A stretch of 64,000 bases of DNA from Phenylobacterium sp. (lineage in GTDB: Bacteria; Pseudomonadota; Alphaproteobacteria; Caulobacterales; Caulobacteraceae): the NCBI RefSeq assembly GCF_004299445.1, contig NZ_SCTC01000068.1:23446-87445 (forward strand), read 5' to 3'. The notes beneath the pieces were generated by a model. It did no database searches, was not told the DNA's origin, and saw nothing but the letters and a program-made list of their open reading frames with translations. Below, one piece after another: positions 1-8,030 of this stretch. The translations under genes and the position numbers were made by a program. The stretch's first letter is position 1, and each line of letters begins with the position of its first letter.

Positions 1-183
1 ATCCAGGAGAACATCAAGAAGCCGCTCGCCGACGAGATCCTGTTCGGCAAGCTCACCAAGGGCGGCCACGTCAAGGTGGTGCTCAAGGACTCCAAGCTGT
101 CGTTCGAGATCGAGGGCGACGAGCGAGAGCGCGGCGCCCCGGTGGTCGAGAGCCCCGCGGACGAACCCGAAGCGGTGGACTAA
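1..183 (+). CDS. clpA: ATP-dependent Clp protease ATP-binding subunit ClpA, C-terminal end (partial)
   Basis: Only the last 60 codons are present; the gene enters from the left edge. The visible residues, starting IQENIKKPLADEILFGKL and continuing through a GGHVKVVL stretch, match the end of the second AAA+ module of ClpA. The tail after FEIEGDE is acidic and low in complexity, as ClpA tails often are. ClpA is the unfoldase ring that feeds substrates into ClpP in the cytoplasm. An intrinsic terminator follows the TAA at 181-183. ClpB and ClpC also share this D2-small domain, but the KKPLADE motif fits ClpA best. Confidence 0.85.
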   Translation: MQENIKKPLADEILFGKLTKGGHVKVVLKDSKLSFEIEGDERERGAPVVESPADEPEAVD

Positions 184-209
184 CCCCCGCTCTGAGCGCT
201 GGAACTGCG

Positions 210-237
210 AAGGCCCGGGAGTGATCCCGGGCCTTTT
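210..237 (+). terminator. Intrinsic terminator after clpA
   Basis: An 11-bp GC-rich stem (AAGGCCCGGGA / TCCCGGGCCTT) with a 4-nt loop is followed by TTTT on the plus strand. It lies 27 bp after the clpA stop and just beyond the stop of the convergent LysE-type gene, so it could serve both. Confidence 0.8.
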
Positions 238-241
238 CGCT

Positions 242-847
242 TCAGGCTGTCGCGAACACCAGCCAGATGGCGACGGACGCCAGCGCCAACGCCATGATCC
301 GCCCGGTCCAGGGCCCCTGCCGGGCCATGAGTTCCCGCGCCGAGCCGGCGAACAGCACGATCGACCCGTGGATCACGAGGCTCACGCCGATATGGATCGA
401 ACCCAGGATCAGCGCCTGGGTGACCGGATCGCCGTCCGGCGCGATGAAGGCCGGCAACAGCGTGACATACAGAAGGGCCGCCTTGGGGTTCAGCAGATTG
501 GCGACCAGGCCGCGGACGAATATGCGGCCGAAGGGCTGCACCCCATCGGCCTGGGCCTTCGGAGGCGCTTCGCGCCAGGCGTCGAACGCCAGCCAGAACA
601 GATAGGCCACCCCGGCCCAACGAAGCGCCTGATACGCCCAGGGCCAACGCTGAGCCGCTTCGGCCAGGCCCGCGACGGACGCCAGAAGATAGGCCCCCAA
701 GCCCAGGGTCACCCCGGCCACGGCCACCGCGCCGGCGCGGCGGCCGGACCTCGCCGCCACCAGCGCCAGATAGGCCATGTTGGGCCCGGGCGTCAGCTCC
801 ATGGCCAGCACGGCCAGCAGGAACGGGATCAGGGTGTTCAGCGTCAT
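242..847 (-). CDS. LysE/RhtB-family amino-acid exporter
   Basis: A 201-residue, very hydrophobic protein with about six membrane segments. The N-terminal MELTPGPNMAYL motif near residues 16-27 is the signature of the LysE/RhtB superfamily, and a second family motif (NLLNPKAALLYVTLLPAF) sits near residues 116-133. These inner-membrane permeases export amino acids or related small molecules such as homoserine, threonine or lysine. The substrate cannot be read from sequence. The gene is convergent with clpA and followed upstream, 19 bp away, by the HIT gene in the same direction, so the two may be co-transcribed. Confidence 0.85.
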   Translation of the reverse strand: MTLNTLIPFLLAVLAMELTPGPNMAYLALVAARSGRRAGAVAVAGVTLGLGAYLLASVAGLAEAAQRWPWAYQALRWAGVAYLFWLAFDAWREAPPKAQADGVQPFGRIFVRGLVANLLNPKAALLYVTLLPAFIAPDGDPVTQALILGSIHIGVSLVIHGSIVLFAGSARELMARQGPWTGRIMALALASVAIWLVFATA

Positions 848-866
848 CCGATCCCGGCCCGAAGAC

Positions 867-1301
867 TTACGAAATCATCGCCGAGATCTGCTCGGCCAGG
901 CCTTTCAGCTCCTGCATGTCGGCCATGCCCTCGGCATGGCGGCCCAGCGGAACGCCCTCCCAGCGCGGGATGATGTGGAAGTGCAGATGATAGACAGTCT
1001 GACCCGCTGGCGCGCCATTGAACTGGGTGATCACCAGCCCGTCGGGCTTCAGCGCAGCACGCACCGCCTTCGCCACCCGCTGCACGCCCAGCATCAACGG
1101 CCCCACGATCTCAGGCGCCTCCTCCAGGAAGTTGCGCGCCGTCGAGTGCTTGGGGATCACCAGGGTGTGGCCCTTGGCCTGCGGGAAGACGTCCATGAAG
1201 GCCAGGACGTGCTCGTCCTCGTACACCCGAACGGCCGGCATCTCGCCGCGCAGGATCTTGGCGAAGATGTTGCCCGCGTCGTAGGTCCCGTCCAAGCTCA
1301 T
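867..1301 (-). CDS. HIT-family nucleotide hydrolase (Hint-like)
   Basis: A 144-residue histidine-triad protein. The catalytic triad HLHFHIIP lies at residues 105-112 and is intact. The N-terminal FAKILRGEMPA stretch and the GHTLVIPKH strand are typical of the Hint branch, whose members hydrolyse purine nucleoside phosphoramidates and related adenylates in the cytoplasm. Length is normal for bacterial Hint proteins. It lies upstream of the LysE-type gene on the same strand with a short gap, suggesting a two-gene unit. Confidence 0.9.
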   Translation of the reverse strand: MSLDGTYDAGNIFAKILRGEMPAVRVYEDEHVLAFMDVFPQAKGHTLVIPKHSTARNFLEEAPEIVGPLMLGVQRVAKAVRAALKPDGLVITQFNGAPAGQTVYHLHFHIIPRWEGVPLGRHAEGMADMQELKGLAEQISAMIS

Positions 1302-1355
1302 GGCTTACTCCTGAATCCGCGCCGCCACGCCTAGCAAATCGCCTCCGAGGGGGAA

Positions 1356-1934
1356 ATGTCGGACAAGCCCAGCTCGATGACGGCTCGCCAGGAGAAGTGG
1401 TTCGCCTCGATCCTGGAGAGCATGGCGCGCGAGACCGGCAAGACCCTGGACGAGTGGGTCGAGATCGCCAGGACCTGCCCCGAGACCAGGCCCGGCGCGC
1501 GCAAGGCCTGGTTCAAGGCCACCCACGGGATCGGCACGAACCGCGCCAGCGTGATCCTCGGCAAGGCCTTCCCCGAGAGCGCCCATTGGGCCGAACCGGA
1601 CAACCTGCGCGAGACGCTCTGGGCGGACGCGCACGCCCGCGCGGTGCTCGAGGCCATCGAGGCGGCGGTGGCCGATGTCCCGGGTCTGGTGTCGGCGCAG
1701 CGCAAGGGGTTCACCGCCTTCTCCCGCGAGTACCAGTTCGCCGCGGCGCGGCCGCTAAAAGGCGGCATCGTGCGACTGGGCCTCGCCGTCGATCCGTCCT
1801 CCGATCCGCGCCTGGAGCTGCCGAAGAACGAGGGGTGGAGCGAGCGGCTGAAGAGCGTGAGGTTGCTGACCTCCGCCGCCGACGTCGACACGAGCGTGAA
1901 GGCGCTGCTCCGGCAGGCCTGGGAGCGAAGCTGA
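1356..1934 (+). CDS. DUF4287/DUF5655 domain protein
   Basis: A 192-residue soluble protein. Residues about 15-70, with SMARETGKTLDEWVEIA, look like DUF4287, and the C-terminal half, with KGFTAFSREYQFAAARPLKGG and an ending of alternating helices, resembles DUF5655, a domain often fused to it. A GAGGGGG-type ribosome binding site precedes the ATG. The function of the family is unknown; DUF5655 recalls nucleic-acid-interacting folds, but that is not evident here. The gene is single, divergent from the HIT gene and convergent with the FemAB-like gene. Confidence 0.7.
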   Translation: MSDKPSSMTARQEKWFASILESMARETGKTLDEWVEIARTCPETRPGARKAWFKATHGIGTNRASVILGKAFPESAHWAEPDNLRETLWADAHARAVLEAIEAAVADVPGLVSAQRKGFTAFSREYQFAAARPLKGGIVRLGLAVDPSSDPRLELPKNEGWSERLKSVRLLTSAADVDTSVKALLRQAWERS

Positions 1935-1937
1935 TCG

Positions 1938-3101
1938 CTACTCGCCCTCCCTGAACGGCGAGAACCCCTCCTCCAGCCACTCCATCTCCTGCTCCACGGC
2001 GGCGCGCTCCTGCTCCAGGAACCGCATGACCGGCGCGCGCAACGCCGGGTCGGCGATCCAGTGAGCGGAGTAGACGGGCTTGGGCAGGTAGCCGCGGGCG
2101 ATCTTGTGCTGGCCCTGGGCGCCCGCCTCCACGCGCGGCAGCCCCCGCTCGATGGCCCACTCGATGGCCTGGTAGTAGCAGAGCTCGAAGTGCAGGAACG
2201 GCACGTCCTCGACGCAGCCCCAGTGGCGGCCGTAGAGGCAGTCGCCGCCGATCAGGTTCAGCGCGCCCGCAATCCAGCGCCCGTCCCGCCGGGCCATCAC
2301 CAGCAGCACGCGGTCGGCCATCCGCTCGCCCAGCAGCGAGAAGAACGCCCGCGTGAGATACGGCCGCCCCCACTTGCGCGAGCCGGTGTCCATGTAGAAC
2401 CGGAAGAAGGCGTCCCAGTGATCCTCGGTGAGGGCTGCGCCAGTCAGGCGCACGATCTCCGCGGCGCCCTGGGCCTCGCGTCGTTCGCGGCGGATGGTCT
2501 TGCGGCGGCCCGACGACAGCGCGCCCAGGAACGCGTCGAAGTCCGCGTAGCCTCGGTTCTCCCAGTGGTACTGCTGCCCCTCGCGCCGGCCCAGCCCCTG
2601 CCCCCCCGTCCAGGCCCACTCGGCCTCGGTCAGGAAGTTCAGGTTGAGACCCGAGGCGCCGTAGCGCTCGCACAGCGACAGCCCGCCGCCCAGCAGATAG
2701 CCCCAGGCCTCTTCCTGCTCGACGTCGGGGCGGCAGAGCAGGCGCGCGCCCGCGGCCGGGGTGAACGGCGCCGCCGAGAGCAGCTTCGGATAGTACTGCC
2801 CCCCGGCCCGCTCGTAGGCGTCGGCCCAGGCATGGTCGAAGATGTACTCGCCCTGGCTATGGCTCTTCAGATAGAGCGGCATCACCGCCGCGACCCGGCC
2901 CTCGTCGTCCTCGACCGACAGGTGCTGCGGCCCCCACCCCGTCCGCTCGACGGCGCAGTTGGCCTCCTCAAGCGCGTTCAGGAAGTCGAATCGGATGAAC
3001 GGATTGCCGTCGTAGGCGGGATTGTCGGCGCAGGCGTCCCACGCGTCGCGGCCGATCTCGGCGATGCGGCGGGACACCTTCACCGCCGGCGTCAGCTTCA
3101 T
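1938..3101 (-). CDS. FemAB-like / GNAT-fold acyltransferase (COG3146, PF04339 family)
   Basis: A 387-residue soluble protein of the family annotated as peptidogalycan biosynthesis or GNAT acetyltransferase. Recognisable blocks are NPFIRFDFLNALEE near the N-terminus, MPLYLKSHSQGEYIFDHAWA in the first half, and a C-terminal GLPRVEAGAQGQHKIARGY block diagnostic of this family. Members are widespread in proteobacteria, but the acceptor substrate is not established. It is the last gene of a three-gene unit: its ATG overlaps the stop of the GDPD gene by 4 bp (ATGA), implying translational coupling. Confidence 0.75.
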   Translation of the reverse strand: MKLTPAVKVSRRIAEIGRDAWDACADNPAYDGNPFIRFDFLNALEEANCAVERTGWGPQHLSVEDDEGRVAAVMPLYLKSHSQGEYIFDHAWADAYERAGGQYYPKLLSAAPFTPAAGARLLCRPDVEQEEAWGYLLGGGLSLCERYGASGLNLNFLTEAEWAWTGGQGLGRREGQQYHWENRGYADFDAFLGALSSGRRKTIRRERREAQGAAEIVRLTGAALTEDHWDAFFRFYMDTGSRKWGRPYLTRAFFSLLGERMADRVLLVMARRDGRWIAGALNLIGGDCLYGRHWGCVEDVPFLHFELCYYQAIEWAIERGLPRVEAGAQGQHKIARGYLPKPVYSAHWIADPALRAPVMRFLEQERAAVEQEMEWLEEGFSPFREGE

Positions 3102-3877
3102 GTCCGCGGGCCCGCATCCGGGACGAAGCCTTCAAAGATCAGGTTGTCGCAGCCGTCCTTGATCGCGTCCCACTGCTCGGGCCGGCGCACGGTCCAGGCC
3201 ACCACCGGCATACCCTGCGCCCGCAACTCCGCGGCCCGCGCGTTCGGCAGCATGTCGAGGCCCAGAGCCAGGAAGTGCGGCCGCGCCACCGCCACGTGCT
3301 CCAACTGGGCGAAGCTGCGCCGCTGGTCTTCGGCCATGTGCGGGGCCTTGTCGTACGAATAGCTGTCCAGACCGCGCAGCACGCCGGGATAGCGGTCGGC
3401 GAACCAGGCATGGCTGTAGGGATTGAAGCCGATCACGCACAGCGGGCCGTTGTGGTCGGCGATCACCTCGTGCGTCCGCTGTTCCAGGGGCCCCACCTCG
3501 CCATAGGGCGTCTTCAGCTCGACGTGCACCATGGCCCGGTGGCCGATCAGGGCCAGGGTCTCGAGAAGTGTCGGGATCTTCTCGTCGCTGCCGGCCAGCC
3601 GCAGGTCGGCCAGATCGGCGGCGCTGTAGTCGCGGACCCGGCCGTCGACCCCCGTCATGCGCTTCAGCTTGTCGTCGTGGAAGACCACGGCCTCGCCGTC
3701 GGCGGACAGCTGGACATCCAGCTCGATGCCGTACCCGGCGGCGCAGGCGGCCTGGAAGGCGCCCAGGGAGTTCTCCGGCGGACCGTCAGGGCTCCAGAGC
3801 CCCCGATGCGCGATCGGCGGGTGGAAGAGGAGGTCCCAGGACTCGCCGAAGCCCCCCTTCTCCACGGCGGCCCTCAC
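3098..3877 (-). CDS. Glycerophosphodiester phosphodiesterase
   Basis: A 259-residue GDPD-family TIM-barrel enzyme that hydrolyses glycerophosphodiesters to glycerol 3-phosphate and an alcohol. Visible active-site elements are HRG at residues 24-26, PEN at 34-36, the metal ligands in ELD at 52-54, and FHDD at 66-69. No signal peptide is seen, so it is probably cytoplasmic. It overlaps both neighbours by 4 bp, the RidA gene upstream and the FemAB-like gene downstream, forming one transcription unit. Confidence 0.88.
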   Translation of the reverse strand: MRAAVEKGGFGESWDLLFHPPIAHRGLWSPDGPPENSLGAFQAACAAGYGIELDVQLSADGEAVVFHDDKLKRMTGVDGRVRDYSAADLADLRLAGSDEKIPTLLETLALIGHRAMVHVELKTPYGEVGPLEQRTHEVIADHNGPLCVIGFNPYSHAWFADRYPGVLRGLDSYSYDKAPHMAEDQRRSFAQLEHVAVARPHFLALGLDMLPNARAAELRAQGMPVVAWTVRRPEQWDAIKDGCDNLIFEGFVPDAGPRT

Positions 3878-4335
3878 CGGACCTGCACCACGGCGTCGAC
3901 TTCGACCGCGAAGTTCATCGGCAGGCGATAGACCCCGACCGCGGATCGGGCATGGCGGCCGGCATCGCCCAGGGCCTCGACCATCAGGTCGGAACAGCCG
4001 TTCACGACCTTGGGAATATCGAAGAAGTTCGGGCCGGCCTGCACGAAGCCGCCCAGCTTGACCACGCGGACCACGCGCTCGAGATCGCCCTCGCAGGCGG
4101 CCTTCATCTGCGCCAGCAGGTTGATCGCACAGATGCGGGCGGCCTTCACCGCGGTGTCGAAATCGACGTCCTCGCCGACCACGCCGCGGATCCCGCCCGA
4201 GGCGTCGACCGACACCTGGCCCGAGATGTGGACGATCTCACCCGCGCGGACGAACGGCACGTAGTTGGCGACGGGAGCGTTGGGCTTGGGCAGCTCGATA
4301 CCGAGCGCGGCCAGACGGGCTTCGACTTGGGACAT
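3874..4335 (-). CDS. RidA/YjgF-like enamine/imine deaminase
   Basis: A 153-residue RidA-superfamily protein. The start chosen is the ATG at 4335, which has AGAGG seven bases upstream; an upstream in-frame ATG at 4398 would add 21 low-complexity residues and runs over a terminator hairpin. The sequence has VHISGQVSVD, NLLAQMKAACEGDLERVVRVVK and a C-terminal RSAVGVYRLPMNFAVEVDAVV block. The usual RidA catalytic arginine context (RxAV) is kept as RSAV. Family members hydrolyse reactive 2-aminoacrylate-type intermediates. It is the first gene of the RidA-GDPD-FemAB-like operon. Confidence 0.85.
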   Translation of the reverse strand: MSQVEARLAALGIELPKPNAPVANYVPFVRAGEIVHISGQVSVDASGGIRGVVGEDVDFDTAVKAARICAINLLAQMKAACEGDLERVVRVVKLGGFVQAGPNFFDIPKVVNGCSDLMVEALGDAGRHARSAVGVYRLPMNFAVEVDAVVQVR

Positions 4336-4400
4336 GCCCGAACCTCTAGCGCCCGGCGTCCCCCAGGAAAAGGGGCCGCTCCCCGCGGATCGGCCCAAAG

Positions 4401-4432
4401 AAGAAGGGCCGGCTCTCGAGAGAGCCGGCCCA
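4401..4432 (-). terminator. Intrinsic terminator downstream of phasin
   Basis: A perfect 11-bp stem (GGGCCGGCTCT / AGAGCCGGCCC, 4406-4431) with a 4-nt loop. Read on the minus strand it is followed by TTCTTCTTT, so it would end transcripts coming from the phasin gene before they enter the RidA operon. Confidence 0.7.
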
Positions 4433-4545
4433 ACACGTCTACTTATGAAAAGGCTCGCCGGACGGGGGAGACCAGCGGGCCTGATCGGGTACTCAACTGT
4501 GAGCCCGGCGCCGCCGGGCTCGAACCTTCCGATACGCAGAAGGAT
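4433..4545. other. Phasin 3' untranslated region with a second hairpin
   Basis: This stretch between the phasin stop and the terminator contains a strong GC-rich palindrome at 4501-4521 (GAGCCCGGC / GCCGGGCTC) without a T tract. No coding sequence or tRNA could be recognised. It may simply be part of the 3' end structure of the phasin mRNA. Confidence 0.4.
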
Positions 4546-4980
4546 TTAGCGGACGGCCTGGAACTTCTCGACGGTCGCGGTGACGCGCTCGTTGATCGGC
4601 TTCATGGATTCCTTCACCGAGGCGGACACGGTGTCCGACATCTTGGCGAACTCGGCCATGTAGGTTTCCAGCGCCGACTTGGCGAAGCTGGTTTGCAGCT
4701 CGACCACTTCCTGGACGCTCTTGGCGCCGGCCAGCGACTTGGCGGCCGACACGTTGGTGTCGAACACGGCCTTCGAGAAGGCCATCGCCTGGGCGCCCAG
4801 GGCTTCAGCGCCCTTGGCCGAGGCGGTCGCCGAGGCGACGATCGCTTCCAGGTTCTTCTTCGAATGGGCGTTCAGCTCGTTCATCGCGGCCAGCGACTTC
4901 TCGACGCCTTCCTTGAAGGCGACGTTGGAGGCGGCGGTGAATTGCTCGACGGTGTTCTTCGCGGCTTCGGCGGCGGCCAT
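4546..4980 (-). CDS. Phasin family protein (PHA granule-associated)
   Basis: A 144-residue, mostly alpha-helical, Ala- and Lys-rich protein of the phasin family, which coats polyhydroxyalkanoate granules and modulates their size and number. Typical stretches are NVAFKEGVEKSLAAMNELNA, KAVFDTNVSAAKSLAGAKSVQE and a QTSFAKSALETYMAEFAKM helix. The start at 4980 (MAAAEAAKN) has CAGGAG upstream; a longer frame opening at 5055 lacks this and would cross the operator-like sequences. The upstream region carries an inverted repeat consistent with PhaR-type control. Confidence 0.88.
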   Translation of the reverse strand: MAAAEAAKNTVEQFTAASNVAFKEGVEKSLAAMNELNAHSKKNLEAIVASATASAKGAEALGAQAMAFSKAVFDTNVSAAKSLAGAKSVQEVVELQTSFAKSALETYMAEFAKMSDTVSASVKESMKPINERVTATVEKFQAVR

Positions 4981-5056
4981 GGGAGGCTCCTGTTCGGACG
5001 GGGCGGGAAAGGCGTTTGGGGCGACATGCCCTGGATGACTGCCGCCTTTTCTCATG

Positions 5057-5096
5057 TTGCACTGCAGCAGTCAAACACTTTTTGTGCAGTGCACAA
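5057..5096. promoter_or_regulatory. Inverted-repeat operator candidate upstream of phasin (PhaR-like)
   Basis: Two copies of the 9-mer TGCACTGCA face each other: TGCACTGCA at 5058-5066 and its reverse complement TGCAGTGCA at 5085-5093. The second lies inside a perfect 15-bp palindrome, TTGTGCA-G-TGCACAA at 5082-5096. Between them on the minus strand is TTGACT, a possible -35 for phasin. TGC-rich sites of this kind are reported for the PHA-sensing repressor PhaR; the assignment here is inference from sequence and position. Confidence 0.55.
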
Positions 5097-5271
5097 TGCG
5101 CCTTTCGCATGAGCTTTGCCGTAGGATCGCTGTCAGCGCCCGTTCATGCGGCGCCGCGACAATTGCGCCCGTTCAAACCTTGTTTACTCTCCTGCAAGGG
5201 TAACGAGGGCATGGTACCGACTCTCGGGCGGCGCAGTGGCCGTCTCAACGCGTTGATTCGACGGACGAAGC

Positions 5272-6579
5272 ATGATCCAGCACGCCCGCCGCCTGTTCCT
5301 CTCGCTCGGTCTGGCCACGGCCATGGCCCTGGGTTCGGCGTCCGCGCCGGCGATGGCGCAGGTTCCGTATCTCTCCCTCATTCCCCAGAACTCTTCGAAA
5401 TATGCGGCGATCGTCGTCGATGCGAAGACGGGCGAGGTCCTCTACGGCAAGCGCGCCGATGCGCCCCGGTATCCCGCGTCAATCACCAAGGTGATGACGC
5501 TCTATCTGGCGTTCGAGGCGCTGGCCGCCGGCAAAATCGAGCTGGACGATCCGGTCGTCTTCTCGCCCCGGGCTGCAGCCCAGTCTCCGACCAAGCTCGG
5601 CGTTCGCGCCGGTGATTCGATCACCGTGATGCAGGCGATGCAGGGCATGGTGACCCGCTCCGCCAACGACGCCTCGGTCGCGATGGCCGAGAAGCTGGGC
5701 GGCACCGAGCAGCGCTTCGCCACGCTGATGACGCTGAGGGCCCACGAACTGGGCATGACGAACACCAACTTCACGAACGCCAACGGTCTGCCCGACAGCC
5801 GCAACATTTCGTCCGCCCGCGACCTGGCGATCCTGTCGCGCGCCGTGATGCGCGACTATCCGCAGTACTACCGGCTGTTCTCCACCAAGAGCTTCAATTT
5901 CCGCGGCCAGACCATCGGCAACCACAACCACATGCTCTCGGAAGTTTCGGGCGTCGATGGTCTGAAGACCGGCTTCACCAACGCCTCAGGCTTCAACATT
6001 GCCATCTCGGGCGTGCGCGACAACCGTCGCCTGATCGTTGTCGTGCTGGGCGGCCCCAACCGCATCACCCGCGACCGCGTGGCTGAGAGCCTGCTCAACA
6101 CCGGCTTCGAAGTCCTGGACCGCCGGGCTCGCGGCGAGCAGATCACCGTCGCCCAGAACTTCTTCGAGCCGCCGCAGCTGGCCCAGGCGACGCAGCCGTC
6201 GATGCAGCAGGGCGACACCGACCTGGGCCTGTCGATCCAGCTGGCCTCGTCCCCGCCGCCGAGCCGCGCGTCGAAGATTCAGATCGTCGAGCCCAGCACG
6301 GTCCCGAAGCTGAACGGCAAGGCCAAGGCGTCCGCCGGCGGCCGCTGGACCATCCAGGTCGGCGCATTCAAGAACCGCTCGGATGCCCGCGAGCAGCTGT
6401 CGCTGGTCGAGAAGAAGTTCGGCAAGCACGTGGATGACGCCAAGGCGGTCGCCGAGAAGGACAACGGCCGCTATACGGCCCGCTTCTCCGGCATGAACGA
6501 GACCGAGGCCAAGAACGCCTGCAAGGCCATCAAGGCCAAAAAGCAGCCCTGCGTGGTGATGGCCCCCGGCCGGGGCTGA
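5272..6579 (+). CDS. D-alanyl-D-alanine carboxypeptidase with C-terminal SPOR domain
   Basis: A 435-residue secreted peptidase of the S11 (low-molecular-weight PBP5-like) family. A Sec signal peptide ends near APAMA-Q at residue 29-30. The three penicillin-binding motifs are intact: SITK at 70-73, SAN at 130-132 and KTG at 232-234. Residues about 355-432 form a SPOR domain (GGRWTIQVGAFKNRSDAREQL), which binds denuded septal glycan and may target the enzyme to the division site. It removes the terminal D-Ala of peptidoglycan stem peptides in the periplasm. It is monocistronic, followed by an intrinsic terminator. Confidence 0.92.
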   Translation: MIQHARRLFLSLGLATAMALGSASAPAMAQVPYLSLIPQNSSKYAAIVVDAKTGEVLYGKRADAPRYPASITKVMTLYLAFEALAAGKIELDDPVVFSPRAAAQSPTKLGVRAGDSITVMQAMQGMVTRSANDASVAMAEKLGGTEQRFATLMTLRAHELGMTNTNFTNANGLPDSRNISSARDLAILSRAVMRDYPQYYRLFSTKSFNFRGQTIGNHNHMLSEVSGVDGLKTGFTNASGFNIAISGVRDNRRLIVVVLGGPNRITRDRVAESLLNTGFEVLDRRARGEQITVAQNFFEPPQLAQATQPSMQQGDTDLGLSIQLASSPPPSRASKIQIVEPSTVPKLNGKAKASAGGRWTIQVGAFKNRSDAREQLSLVEKKFGKHVDDAKAVAEKDNGRYTARFSGMNETEAKNACKAIKAKKQPCVVMAPGRG

Positions 6580-6601
6580 ACCGCCCACCTATCGAGTTGC
6601 G

Positions 6602-6630
6602 AAGGCCCCGGCGCACTCCGGGGCCTTTTC
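6602..6630 (+). terminator. Intrinsic terminator after the D,D-carboxypeptidase gene
   Basis: A 10-bp stem (AAGGCCCCGG / CCGGGGCCTT) with a 6-nt loop followed by a TTTT tract. It ends just where the stop codon of the convergent J-domain gene lies. Confidence 0.8.
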
Positions 6631-7051
6631 ATTTCAGCAGCCGGTCGCGCGCGGTGTTGAGCTGGGCGGCGAGGCCCGCGGTGCCACCCTTGTCAGGGTG
6701 CACCGCGCGCATGAGGCGGGTGTAGGCGGATTGGATCTCGTCCCGCGAGGCGTCTGCGCCGACGCCCAGGATGCGGCGGGCCTCGTCAACGCTCATCTTG
6801 GCGGTGGGAGGCGGGCGGCCGACGGCGGCGGTCTTGCGGGTGGACGCGGCCAGCCAAAGGCCAACCACGCTAAGGACGATGGTGATCCCCCAGCTGCCGC
6901 GCACGCCCGCATAGGCGGCGCCCGTAAAGGCGACCAGGGCCATCGCCCCCGTCAGCACGCGCCATTCCCGGAGCTTCAGCAGGGGCGTCTTGCCGCCGGT
7001 CGCCCAAATGTAGAGCGCCAACAGGGCGCCGCCGACCAGCAGATAAATCAT
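6629..7051 (-). CDS. Membrane-anchored J-domain protein
   Basis: A 140-residue protein with an N-terminal membrane segment (about residues 2-17), two more hydrophobic stretches (about 33-50 and 54-70) and a C-terminal J domain at about 86-140. The HPD motif needed to stimulate DnaK/Hsp70 ATPase is at residues 118-120. The J domain ends the protein with no Gly-rich or zinc domain. This TM-plus-J layout resembles the alphaproteobacterial relatives of mitochondrial Pam18/Tim14. It lies 4 bp downstream of mipZ and is probably in one transcript with it. Confidence 0.8.
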   Translation of the reverse strand: MIYLLVGGALLALYIWATGGKTPLLKLREWRVLTGAMALVAFTGAAYAGVRGSWGITIVLSVVGLWLAASTRKTAAVGRPPPTAKMSVDEARRILGVGADASRDEIQSAYTRLMRAVHPDKGGTAGLAAQLNTARDRLLK

Positions 7052-7055
7052 GCGG

Positions 7056-7889
7056 CTATTCCGCCGCGATCCGCTCCTGGTCGTCCAGTCCGTTGAAGCC
7101 CAGGGCCACCATCAGCGCCCGCAGTTCCTGTCGCGCGGCCACATGCTGCAGGCCCATGGCCACCGGCCGAATCGACGTGGACAAATCGGCCACCGTCAGG
7201 CCGAACGGAAACAGCTCGCGATAGATCACCCGATCACGCAGGCCGGGGCCGACGCGGAAGCCCACCTTCTTCGACAGCGCCTCGACACGCTCGTCGAGGC
7301 GACGGCGGTTGCGGGCCTCGGTGGGGGCCAGGCGGTTGCGCAGAACCACCCAGTCGATCTGCTTGCGCTCGCGCGTCGCCCGCTCCTTGCGGCAGCCCCA
7401 GACCGTCTCGGCGTAGAGGCTGTGGCGCTTGAGGTCCAAGGTCACGGGATCGACTACGCCCAGCATGTCGAAATCGACGAAGCTGTCGTTCATCGGCGTG
7501 ACAATGAGATCGGCCTTCACGTGGGCGGCGCGGCTGATGGCGGTATCGGCGCCGGGGGTGTCGATCAGCACGAAGTCGGCGGTTTCGGACACTTCGGCGA
7601 AGGCTTCTTCAAAGCGCGCCAGTTGCTCGGCGTCTGACGACTTGGCCAGAGCGTCGCCGGCGCTGCTGACCGCGTGCTGGATCGGCATCGGCGCTTCGGC
7701 CTCGTTCGCGGCCAGCCAGGCGGCCCGGTTCGCGAAAAAGTGACCGAGGGTCTGCTGGCGCAGATCGAGGTCGAGAACGGCGACCTTTGCGCCCCCGTGC
7801 AGAAGAGCGGTGGCGATGTGGATGGCCAGGGTGGATTTGCCCGCCCCGCCCTTTTCGTTGCCGACCACGATGACGCTGGCCTGGCCCAT
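7056..7889 (-). CDS. mipZ: MipZ, ParA-like ATPase that positions the division plane
   Basis: A 277-residue deviant-Walker P-loop ATPase. The P-loop GGAGKST is at residues 14-20, with the DLDLRQ switch region near 39-44 and IDTPGADTAISR at about 112-124. Blocks such as TPMNDSFVDFDMLG, VVLRNRLAPTEARNRRRL and GPGLRDRVIYRELFPFGLT are characteristic of Caulobacter MipZ rather than general ParA or chromosome-partition proteins. MipZ forms a bipolar gradient through ParB and inhibits FtsZ polymerisation away from midcell. It is followed by the J-domain gene and is divergent from panC. Confidence 0.93.
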   Translation of the reverse strand: MGQASVIVVGNEKGGAGKSTLAIHIATALLHGGAKVAVLDLDLRQQTLGHFFANRAAWLAANEAEAPMPIQHAVSSAGDALAKSSDAEQLARFEEAFAEVSETADFVLIDTPGADTAISRAAHVKADLIVTPMNDSFVDFDMLGVVDPVTLDLKRHSLYAETVWGCRKERATRERKQIDWVVLRNRLAPTEARNRRRLDERVEALSKKVGFRVGPGLRDRVIYRELFPFGLTVADLSTSIRPVAMGLQHVAARQELRALMVALGFNGLDDQERIAAE

Positions 7890-8030
7890 GACTTCAGCTC
7901 CCCGTCGGCCGCAGTTCGGCGCCGACTCATATCGGGCCTAGCTGACCTCGGGTGATAGTCTCGCGTCAACGCGACCTTCTGCGCGCCCTGTGGATGGACT
8001 TGCTCGCTGCGCCGCAGCATAAGCCGCCCG

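Noticed and set aside
4433..4545. tRNA-like T-loop GGTTCGAGCCC on the minus strand
   Set aside because: No matching T-stem, acceptor stem or anticodon arm could be built around it.
3568..5112. A 514-codon open frame on the plus strand across GDPD, RidA and phasin
   Set aside because: Antisense to three well supported genes; Arg/Pro-rich composition without any domain.
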